Source of the DNA: Trileptium ribeirensis
Taxonomy: Eukaryota > Nematoda > Enoplea > Enoplida > Thoracostomopsidae
Direction: 5' to 3'
Length of the DNA stretch: 64,000 nucleotides
Assembly (NCBI GenBank): GCA_030248225.1
Contig: JASANE010021307.1
Coordinates: forward strand, 1 to 64,000
Made by a program: the position numbers and the translations under genes
Shown: one piece after another, positions 12,891-24,800 of the stretch
Position numbering within the stretch: the stretch's first letter is position 1
How the letters are laid out: each line of letters opens with the position of its first letter
Notes under the pieces: model-generated
Seen by the model: the letters and a program-made list of their open reading frames with translations, nothing else
Databases searched by the model: none
Told to the model about the DNA's origin: nothing

Positions 12891-15800
12891 GTAAGAAAGA
12901 AAGTCACTTTCATTCGATTAATTTTATTGGCTTTCGATGCCATTTTTTCATATATGCTAGCAGTGAAAGGAAACCAAGGAGAAATAGTATGGACCAGGCG
13001 ATACGGACAAAAATTATAGCTACCAACATTGGGAATTATACGACACCGGTAATGTGATTTTTAAGTTGTTTTAAACCGGTTGCGCTATTTTTTCGGCTAT
13101 CAATCTTTTTATGTTTAAGGTCGTTGCTGTTTTATATATTTCAGATTGGAGCGGCACAGCTCTCCAAATTGGGACTGTAACGGGCCCCTGAGATTTTGGG
13201 TTTCCTCTGTTTCAGACTAGCTGCAATACAAAATTTTGGGTTATACTTGGATTAGTGATGCCGGGATTTTTTAATTCACTGGGTAGAACACGCACGATTG
13301 AGATAGAATTGGACACAGAATTGCATTCTGAGGGTTAAATTTGTTGCGTAAAAACAATCATAATTTGTTATAAACCTTAATTATGGTTGCGTCGGTAGTC
13401 GTGATTTATAAACCATTTTACAGCCTTGCAGTCAAACATACAGAATTTTGACTGTTGCGTTAGTGCCTAGGTGAGCTGGATTGGAAAATTCCAGATTTCC
13501 AGAAGTAATTGGTTTGAACTATATGTTATTGATTCCAGGTCCACACGTCGGTCGAATGTCAAGTGCCGATAGACGCGAAGCGCTTCGTGTCCAGTACAAC
13601 TTCACTTGTCAATGTAGTGCATGTATTGATCCGGAAATAGCGAAGAAAGAACTTACCTACAGTGTATGTTGACATTTTACGCATAAAAACACAAGTAGGA
13701 AAATGGATGTGTTCAGGCCTTGCATTATTCGGGCGAACACAATAGCAGTATTTGAATGACCGCCACCTTTCAGCAGAATTAAGTTATGGGCTTATGCGGT
13801 CCTACTTTGATTACTGTTATTTCTAATTATTTTTTGGTCAATGTAGTCCAAGAATTGTGGTCTATCATTCTCTCCTGTCTTCTTTATCTTTCAACTGTTT
13901 TTACTTGTTCATTTTTCCTTCCTAATCTAGATTTTTCTTCTTAACGCTTCTTTTTCTATCTCACAATACCTTTTATTTTTTTGTTTTCAGTTAATGTTTA
14001 CCAATATGGTTCTTATTACAGTAAGATACTTCTGACAAACTTATTTTTAGATAAAGAAACGTTTCAATTTTATATAATCCAACATTTTCGCGGCCAGTAA
14101 GTGATTTTGCGTATCGTGACTAAAATTACTAAATTGTTATATATTTAAGGTTAATCAAATATCATTCCATAAATTGTTGCTATTGCAGTCTTGAACTACA
14201 TCTATATATTAAATGAAATTACTCATTCTAGTTGGGTCTGGTTTCATGTTTAATTTTTTCACCATTTCGCGGTTCGTTTTCTGTTATCCCACACTAATGA
14301 CCGTTTTCCTTTGGGGGAAAGCTACACAAGCCTTCGGATATTATACAAGACAGTGAGCGTTAGTTATGGTGTTTATTAGTAGCCTTTTTGATGATTCTTT
14401 TTTTTTCACTTTTATATTCCTAATTTAGAATTCCGTGAATTAGTTTTTTCACCTGTCCATAAACCTTGCAGTGTTGGATACTTACCACTGAAATGCAGCT
14501 GTTTTCATCGTATTAAGAAAGCCTGAAAACAGCTGGCTCATAAGCTTTTAAGCTAGAACTAAATTGAAGAACGCTTAAATTCGACTATTTTCGGTGGCAA
14601 AATGATGCGACCCAGAGAGTAACAATATATCCAAAGTAGAGTTAAAGCAACGAAACCAAGGTTTTGGCTGTTTAAATAACGCAATAAGCACATCGTTATA
14701 CTGTAACGGGCAAGAAACACGAAATATTTAAATTTTTTAGTATTAACTTTTTCTCAAGTGCGAAAACGGCTGTTTTGTGAGAAATTGCAATGATTGTATC
14801 TTTCGATAAAACTAATGTATAGGGCCTAGCCGACATTGAAAAATATATGTAGTCGATGACGATACGGATATTCGAACAGATACTATGTGCATATAAATAC
14901 ATACACTGGCATGTTAAAATACATTTATAAACCGCTTATCACCACTGTAGTGTTTTATTTTGACGGGGATTGGCACCTGAAGTGCTAGGAATGTCCGTTT
15001 CTCGGTAATTTTGCAATTTGATATATATAAGATCTGGAAGCTTTTTGTGTTGTAGTGTAGGTTGGGTGTTGATGGGTTTTGATATGCATTCCTGCATCCC
15101 TAATTGTTTGTTTCAGACGCATAAATTTTAGTGCTTTAGCGATTTGAGTTCATCCTTGTCTCGCTAGCAGCGTATGTCTTGAAAATGGCCATTCACTCGC
15201 AGATAACAGTTACCAAACAGCAGAGATTTAACAAAATGTAGTTATTAATTTATTACTTAATAAATTTATCCTAAGATAGGTTATACTGCTGCCTAGCTGC
15301 CATATACAGTAATAAAACGCAATGTTTATCGCAACTCTTATACCTCGACAACCACTGTTTATTTTTTAGCCAATTCTTTAGCAATGGCTAAAAATTTGTC
15401 TATTATTGGCTAAAAATATTTAGGCCCTTTAGGCCAAATTGGTTAAAAAAATTTGCGCAAACTTAAAAAATTGATAAGCAAAGTTGTTACATCCATCAAC
15501 TACTTTTCAAAAATTTCCATGATGCAAATAAAACATGAAATTATCTCACTCGTATGCTAGTGTAATACTAAGTATACTGAGTTTATGTTTAATAAACATG
15601 AAAAAATGAAAACGAACCATTGATTATACATTTATATAGTGTATATTCCTGTTTCTGGCACTTGGCACCATAGCACTACAACCGTTCTAAAATGTTTCCA
15701 GTGTAAAATTGTCCTGATATGACATACGCGAGTTCTGGGAATTTGGCTAAAAGATTTTTGGATAGTCTAAAAAATTTTTTGTGGTTTTAGCCAATTGGCT

Positions 15801-18800
15801 ATTTTAAAAAAACAAAAAACCCTGTCGACAACGGATTGGTGGAATTTCCTAAATTTTTTACCATTGAATTTGATCGTAGATTGGCACATACATGAAAGGT
15901 ATTTGCTTGTGGCTTTTTTGTTTGCAAGCAGGGGTTCAGGCCAAAATCAGCTCGGATTAAAATGTTAACGATAACCAGGTCCGGAAACATATTTTTCCAA
16001 GGCACATGGTATAAACCAAGTAACCTGTAGTAATGATATAAGCCGAATAAGCCTTTATGAGACCACAACGTTGTCAAAACCCCATATTTTGCACCAACAC
16101 ATTGACTGCTCAGTTGCGGTTATTTACAACTTGGGATTGATTGGTACAATTTAAATGGTAAATAGCACACGCATCATTAAATAGAAAGCATGCATAATAA
16201 ATAAGCAACGTCTCCGACAGAGAAAATCCTGGGGTTTCGTGAAATTTAATGTAATTTAGCTGTTACAAGTATAAATTGGAAATGGTTGCTTCATTTAAAA
16301 AATGTTTATGGTACATTACGTGTGCTATGTTTAAATATGCATGCAGTTGTTGTTGACTTAATAGTGGTTCAGCCCTTTATAACTGAATTGCTCAGCCAAA
16401 CTCTATATTTTAAATCAAAAATTATATATATTTTGTCTCTTAACTATTCATTGAATCGATCTATATTGCAGAAGATTTAATGCAGCTAGACCATTCTTCT
16501 AGGCCAATTATTACTCGCGAAAAACAGATAATAAATTGTTCAACCATTTTAGCGTTTGTCGCTAAATGCATAGTAGAATGCCACCGAATTTCTTGGTCTT
16601 ACTTAGACGAGTATCGCAAACATTTATAAATTTTGACATTGCTAATCCAAAGGCCACGCCACAGCATATAGGTAGTGGACGGGCTTACCGTTGGACTAAA
16701 TATATTGGAGAACAGCACTATAAATTTTGAGAGAAGTGTAATACTACTGGGCATCCGGCCATTAGTACTCAAATTGTTTACTCATACCATAACCCAATTA
16801 CCCAACCAGTCTTTCTCAGATTTTAGATTAGAAGGAAAGAGGTTTGTAAGGTGCGATGAGTGCTTGGACACATGCCGTCTATATCTTTGCTTTGTGGAAA
16901 TGCATGGGCGCCAACTCGGAACTTAAATCTTATGTTTCTCCTTGTGTGTTTTTGCACTGAAATTTGAGTCATCATTATGTAGTCTGTTTCAAACTTTTTC
17001 TACTCCTTGCGATATCATTATCGGTATTTTTAATGTTTCATGATATCGATAATCGGCGAAGCCTTGGTAATTTGTGCATTACATTTTTCGATCCGATGTC
17101 TTTATCAACGCTTATAACCTAAAAATAGGACCCCCAAAAAATTATCAATCTAGTGTTGTATTATGCATGGCATATAACGAGTGTCTTGTAGGACAACGAC
17201 TTGAACGAATGTCTTGTAAATTTGAGTACTACTTGCGCAAATTCCAATCGTCGCTTGAAATGCAGGTCACTAATAATAATAATAATGTATGTTTTCATTA
17301 TATTGATGCATCTACAATAATAAAGTTTATGTTTTCAAATTAATTTATGGAAATAATTACAAACTACAGTTAATATATTTTGCTGCGTTTTATATTCTCC
17401 TCAGTCACCACTAATAAAATAAAGTTCAAATTTTAACGCACGAGATATACACTAAGTTAAGAAGGTGCACAGGCACTGTTGCACTCCTGTATCGCTTTCT
17501 AGACATGGAATTTTGACTGATTCGATGTTTTTATTTCAGGCCTTCAAATGCCAAGCTTGTAGTGGCGCCGTGATATTAAAGCCATTTCCGTCCGATGAAG
17601 GTCAGTGTATCGATTGCCAAAAAGCGCAAGAATGTCTAGCCCCGGTAAGGATAATTTAGCGGATGAGACATGGGCAATGTTTAGTTGATAAAAGATGTCT
17701 TATTTAATATGCTGCTAGCTAAACAGATTAGATAATAATTATGATCGCTTCTGTATATGTGTGTCCGTCCGTTTGATAGGTATTGTATTGCGGTCATCGG
17801 ACTAGTTGTCTTTTACTATTGATGCTTGGCAGTCGTGGCAGGATATTGATTGTTGTCCATTTTCGGAGGAAGTTTGGACATTTGGTCTGTGCTGTTACAC
17901 AATTGCAGTCAATTTAACATCTATTAATGTTCAGAAGGTTTCATGATTTAGATTACACGTCTATTCTTTTTTTATTGAAGCGGACGATTGACTGAGATTT
18001 GTAAAAATCGTTAAAAGAAACACGTTGAAAAAATGTGAGATTTTTTGTCTGTCAATGTCACTCAAAACTTATCTTTGGGAAGGTTGATTTCGATGGATTT
18101 TCTGACCGAGCGACGTATCCTTTAGTTGAACGTTATGAGATCTGTTTTCATCGGATCGAAATGCACAAAAATTGGTTTTAAAGGGTTCTTTGTCAAATCT
18201 GGCCGTGCGGTACTTGTGTTCCGTTGTCCATATCTCTCGCCAGAGGCGTTATATTGAAAAATGGCGGCTTATATCTACAATACAACGTTTCTGCGCATCT
18301 TCGTGGTACCACTCCCAGGGCCGCAGTGGGCACGGCCCGAATATGGGTCGTCGACTTTTTGCCAGAAATTAAATTTTTCACTGTACGATATGTGTTTGCG
18401 TGTTTGTTTCTCTAAAAAGAGTGTGTTTACGGCTATCATGCTGAATACAATGGTTTTGTAATCTTGAGTCCAACTTGACTACAGTCATTTTTGTGTGTGT
18501 TAGGATGTCATATATTTGCTGGAAGAAAAACTGCTCAAACGACGCTCCAAATACCCAATTTATACCAAGGAATTATTCCTTTTAGTAGTGTCAAGAGTGT
18601 TACGGTCAATTAACCCGATTTCCAGAATACGAGTTTAGTTGTTCGGTTATATATTGTTTTCAATACATTTAGAACGGCTTGGATAGGTTTTGCGGTACAT
18701 CATACAACGGTGTGGTTCTATAAAATTCAGCATGACTGTATCATAAACAGGGCGCAATCATATAGAATGTATTACAGGACATAACAACGTCCACAAAATG

Positions 18801-21800
18801 TTTTCCGTGAAAACAACTGATGAAGAATATTGTTTTTTATGTCAGCTTTTTTTAACTCTTCCATCCACAAGACATGCATTGCGCGACGCTGATTAATAGT
18901 TTCACGATTGTACTAATAACAGCCAAGTGGTTGCAAAAAGTCGCGGCCTGCCCCATGCGCTGCCCTATTTCTCTACTGTGCTCACCAGAAATGAGTGCTA
19001 TTCATTCGATATTTGCTCGAAGATTGTTCGACGTTCGTTCGAGAAATTCAAAATGTCTTCAAAATATGTGCTAATTGTGTTCGAGACGTGTTCGAAATGT
19101 TTGGCGTGCTTTTCGTAGATTGGTTCGAGAACTGTTCGAAGTTTGCTCTAAAAGTATTACAGCGTTGTTCGAGAATAAACTTTGTTCGATTGCTGCTTGA
19201 TGTTCGTTTATGTGTCATTTATGTCGAGTACTGTGCATTATATAAAAGTCAAAAATGCAAAATCTCTACTGGTTTTGACGATAGTTCACGCTGAATTTAT
19301 TTCGATTATGTATTTATTCGCTACGCTATAGTAAAACTAATTTAGGAAGTCGACAAAGTGCTTGACAAAGTGATGGATACTTATACAGGTTAGTTTCCGA
19401 GTATTTTATTGTGCGAATTACCAATAATGTATAAACTCCTAAAATTAGTATTAGTACTGATTTTAGGAGTTTATACATTATTCGTGAGGTCAATAAATCT
19501 AACATGCTGACGCGAGCTATAAAGGCATGATATCCGTTATTGAATGCCCCAAGTGATTTTGGGATGCTGCCGGCAGTGATTCCCCGTTTCGTGGCACTAC
19601 CAGCCCAAGCTGTGTGTGTTTATTCGTGTGGAATATGGCCAATCGGTCTTCAGAATTGACTGCAAGTTCAAACTTTTACGACTAAGGTTGACATGTTGCA
19701 ATCGGCTGGTGTAGTTATCGAACACGAAAACGATGCCTCTTCTTTAACGAAGCTACTTCATCGCGTCGTTGCCCTTTTCATCAATATTCTTTGCCAAACG
19801 CCTGCAGTATACTTTTTTGCTTCACAGAAGTTACGAAATGAATGGTAATTAACAATAATTGAGGATAATAATACTAATGTCATTTGCGTTCTCGGGTAGT
19901 CAGCTACGGGTAAAATAATATTGTGAGCAATTATAGGTAGTCTTTCGATCTTAAATAGGACGTTCTTGTCTTAGGAAGATTTCAGTAGAAGCGCACATTA
20001 CATTTTTGTACCACTTCTTCGATATCATATTCAGTTTGGCTATATTTTGTGACAAACCTTATTTCTTTTTCTCTTTACTATCCTTCCTGTTTTGAATCAT
20101 CTGTGCGTAGTGTCGTCGTAGTGCACAGTTGTCCATTTGGTGCGTTCCTACGGTATTGCGCACATTTTTGCCTCGTATTGGTTTCCTTTTAACGATTAAA
20201 TATTCAGCAGCGTGCCTCTATTATAATTTATATGTCGCACATATCTTATTTTTTCTGTGGCTAAAATATTCATTTATAGCCTAACTCTGTTTTTCTTGCA
20301 TGGGAGAAAACTCGTTACAAAACCTGTTGATACGGCTATAATTATGATATGTTGATATTTAGTATGATGTTGATTGAGCTTGGTTGAGCTAGCTCGCTTC
20401 TGATATTAAAATCAATAAATCAGTCGGTGTTTTGAAATTCTCAGAGCAATTCACAGCAAAATATCCAGTAGCGGACCAATCGCTGAAATTGTTTTCACGT
20501 TACAGGTACATCAGCCCAGACTGTAAACTACGCTGTGTCGAAGCTCGAACAGGTGTTATACAAGCATAATAAGAAGATTTCAGCGGCGCGCGATCATGTT
20601 GCCAGATTGCTGGCTGAAGCAGGTATGACATTATTGATTCATTCTAGGGTTGGTTGCAGTGGGAATACATTCTTGTGTAAGTAGCTGTACAACGGTATTC
20701 AATGCATACGAATTTTGCTTAAAACGTCGCAGTGGGTATCTTAATATATCTCTAGTGTACTGCGCTACATTTTTCCAAGTATAATAAATAGCTGTCACCA
20801 GCGCCCGATCATATTGCTTGACTGCGGACTGAAGCTGGTGTGACATTATTTATTCATTGAAAAGGAGCAAGCGGAATTTCCACATTGAGAATTTTTTTGT
20901 CCGTTGATGTCCTTCATAACTCATTTTCGGATGATGAATTTCGATAAATCTTTTAGTGCAAGAGTTATATAACGATGTGCCTTTAGTTGAACGCTAACAG
21001 TTCCGACCCCATCTTCCGGGTTAAAATAGCAAAAACATGTTTTTAAAGGTTCTTTGCCATATCTGGTTATACGGGTACCAGTGTTTCACAGCCCATATCT
21101 CGCAATACAGCCTTCGTATCGTAAAATAGAGACTCGTAGAATCAGATCAGAATCGATACAGAATCAGCTCATCGAGATTTACAACTTTGCTCACAACGAC
21201 ATCTTTGTAGCACCAATTCCTGGCTCGCTGTGTGGGCAGGAATATGTTTCAACGACCCTTTGCCCGAAATAGCATTTTTCAAATTTCTCCGTGCTTGTTT
21301 TTACCTTGAAATGAGTTCCTCTATCTTACGATGGTTATTCGCATTAGTATTACATTTTTGTTGTGTATGTAGGTTTACATCGATATTTAGGGGCAACGTA
21401 TTTTACTTAGAACAGAGCATTGTTTAGCCTGTGACGCTAGTGTATTAGCTGTACAACATATTTCCTCTAAAATATAACTTCAAATTGCTAAATGGAGCTC
21501 CAAGTTGTATAAAATGAGAATTTGATATTGGTTTTGGGAAACTTTCTGGAAAGAACAGTCGACAAGCCATTTTCGTGCTATCTGTATAATCTTGGTTTCT
21601 CGGAGAGAAAGCACAAATCCCTGACAAGGGACTTAGTGAGTGAGACGAAGAGCAACTATTATCTACCTCCACGTTTATTCTACAGACTAAGACAAATTTC
21701 GTTTTCATATTTTTGCAATTGGACATGGCTGCTTAGTGATACTTTTCCGGCGTGTGTTTTCGGTGCCTATAGGTTTTTGGGTCACCCATTCGGGACGTTT

Positions 21801-24800
21801 TTTATTTTTTCAATATTCTTACAGTAGTGCGTGTACAAATCAGTTGGTTTTGTGATTTTGGTTTTTGAATTTCCTAGGTTGTCACCATGCCTGTTACTTA
21901 GATCTCTTCATGCCTAAGATTTCAAAAAAAGTTGACGATATGGGCGTATTGGTTAGTTATGTAGCGCTTTCACAAAATTGGACCAAAATTCTTCATGTTT
22001 CACACATACTGTATAAAGTATAGGGTGTTAATTTCAAATTATCTTTTTAGATTTCGGGGCATACCTCGATAACACGGTGAGATATATAAAAAGCTAATCA
22101 ATCCTTTGGTTATTATATTGTCTTGGTTCGGTGGCCGTATCTATAAGATTGGTGCTGTAGTACCGCTATAACAGATGCGCACCCGGTGTTTTTGGGTCCA
22201 AAAATCAGGTTTTTGACCGATTTCTAGACAATAACACGATTTTAGGATCAAAATTCGAAAAATCTAATCATTAGGTTGAGGAGTCTTGTTTGTTCGATGT
22301 TTTTACCTATATTCAGATGTATAGCTCTCAAATTCGTGTAGAAGAAGCATTTTGAAAGGTTAAAACCCTATTTTAACAAATGGCGTCATAGTAGCACAAA
22401 TTTCGCCGTCAGCTACTGATTGATGCCCTTAAATGAAAGTTGGCCGGACATTGGTAATAGACTGACAGATACTATGTAGGTCGGTGAAAACAAAGTTTAT
22501 TGTTTGGTATAATTTTAGCTCTTCTAGATCCGAAAAACTCAATCCTAAAAATGGTCATATTTCGGTGTCAGCTCATGTTTGATGTTCTTATAGTATATTT
22601 GGCTACGCAAATTGGTGCTTACGTGATGGATACTAGATCTGAGGTCAAGTATATTTTTGGACAGCCTAACTATGATTTTGGAGCTTCTAGCTCCTAAAAA
22701 TACCATAGGTGCCTGGCTGAACAAATTTGTTTAGCATGGGACAACTGTGCTGCACGTGAGTCCGCGTTAGCTGCTTACAGCTGGGTTGTTCTTTTATCAA
22801 CCTAGTTCACACTCTTAAAAGTGTTGTCCGTGCAAAAGTTTTACGCACACCTGCCTTTATGCGCGTTATTTCCGATAATTAGTCGCGTTGCGTAGGTAGC
22901 GGGCTGTGTTTTACTAATAATTGTGACTTTTCTAGCTCCCTAAAATACTATAATCTTCCCTCAAAATGGTCCGATTTATATGACTTCGGCTCCTGATGTC
23001 CTAATTTGCCCAAAGCAAGCCAAATTTGATGAGATAACTCTTGGATTTTGGCTGTTGCAGCCTTCAAAAGTAGTAACAATTTTCATTAGTTTTCTGGGAA
23101 AAATGATATATACAGTAGGGAAAATGATTTTACGTGCAGGGAAAATGAAACCCCTGAAAAATGTTATTGGGCAAATATAACGTTAGGTGATGCCTGCTGA
23201 ATTGGATATGTGAAACAGTGTTGTCGGTGAAAAATGCTCTTACACTAATAATATAATACCGAAGTAATACGTTATGGAATTGTTTTGCTTTGAAAAACCA
23301 TTTATTTCATTAAAGGACTGGTGACACGTCGTTGATCGTTGCGATGGCAAAATACTCTTGTTTTCAATTTAGTACGGTGTTATATGGTGCGTTGGGCTTG
23401 GGGTACTATGCTGTACAGGAACATTGTGGAAAAATGTACATCATATTCCGTATCTTTCACTTTATCACTAAACCATTAATGGTAATGTTTAAAGGAAACT
23501 GCAACAGATAGTGTAACAGGGGTCGAGCGCTTGTAAATATCTACATACGAATTACCTCAGTCGGTGAGACGCCTGTATACTACCCTAGGAATTTAAAAAA
23601 TATTATATTTGTAAATGGAAGTAGCGTAGATAGAGGCGGGATTTGCTGCAGAAGTAATACTGTAGATGTGAATATTCAGATTTTTGATCCCACTGATTGA
23701 GCAAGTTCTATATGTTAAAATGGCAGGCAAAACTTTTTCGTGCTCCAAAGCACACTTTTCCACCGCAATGTCCGTGTCCAGTATACCAAGCCCAACACAC
23801 AATAGAACACCGTACTAAATTGTCATGGTCAACGAACAATATTCGGGCCCTCAGCGGCCCAGAAAAATCGTAGTCAGCAAAGTTATAAAGCTCGACCAGC
23901 TGATTCTGGGTGGTACGTCATTTTTCTATGCGATATCTGTATCGCGACACATGAGCGGCAAAACAATGGTACCCGTATCCGTATGGCCAAATTTGGCAAA
24001 CAACCATTAAAACCCAGTTTTTTTGCCATTTTGACTGAAAAGATAGGATCTGGGCTGTTCACGTTCAACTAAAGGGCACATCGTCATCATTTTTGCTATT
24101 GAACAAAGAAATTGTCGAAATCCTTTCATCCGAGAATGAGTTAAGAATGACAGCGACGGACAAAAAGTTTTCAGCGACAGTGAAATCTCCGCTCGCTTCA
24201 GCAGGATGTAGAATAGTTCATTTTCATAAAACTAAATGCTTTTCCCTAATGTCCACTTTTTCTAACTTTTGATCTTGCCGCAATAGTTAGAAATATTGGA
24301 GTTAGATATTGTTTTTTTACTATTATTAATGTTGCTATAATTATTTACGCCGCAGGCCACTACGAAGATTCGGAGCGTGTTCTATTACGCAATATCGAAA
24401 GCGTTGCTTACTATTACGGAAGCGATTCGATCGAGCTCGCCAACGAACTGCAAAAGCTAATCGATGTTCAGGTAGCAACGCTTGAGCAAACTTTGCCCCT
24501 CGAAGCAGCTACCGGCGGTGATGGCCACAAGTGAGTTTGACAGTAATTAGTTCATTCTTTTTAGATAGCGCTTGGTCTGCTGGATAATGATAGTACTCGC
24601 CAAAAAATGGCTGATGTTCGTTATTTATTTTCTCAACGGTCCGTGCTATGTTCGTTGTAGAAATTTCATACTATGACTTATGTGAACTATAAATGACGTT
24701 GATCTTATCTACTCCTCTATGGTTTTTCTTAGAAACTAAATTTAAAGTATAACGTCAAAGGGCTATGCGCTATTGGTTCAAACTTGTTAAAGTCCTCAAA

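Larger units (their letters stand above)
8700..17004. repeat. Right arm of ~17-kb palindrome
   Basis: Inverted partner of 36-8346. It carries the sense-oriented SMYD4 exons a and b (12817-12890, 13539-13663), which splice in phase into the rest of the gene at 17540-26731. Its outer end, about 17004, falls inside the intron between exons b and c. The mirrored transposon insertions are at 11465-12616 and 15353-15824. Scattered substitutions and small indels separate it from the left arm, so it is not an exact copy. Confidence 0.93.

Noticed and set aside
17074..17343. 89-codon plus-strand frame between SMYD4 exons b and c
   Set aside because: No splice sites or homology; falls in an intron once exon phases are used.
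18995..19294. 99-codon frame near SMYD4 exon d
   Set aside because: Built on degenerate TTCGA-rich repetitive sequence; no sites join it in phase.
19681..19855. Open segment considered as the missing exon between c and e
   Set aside because: Needs a weak donor to give the right phase and its peptide is unlike the region; the 43-nt segment at 19346 fits better.
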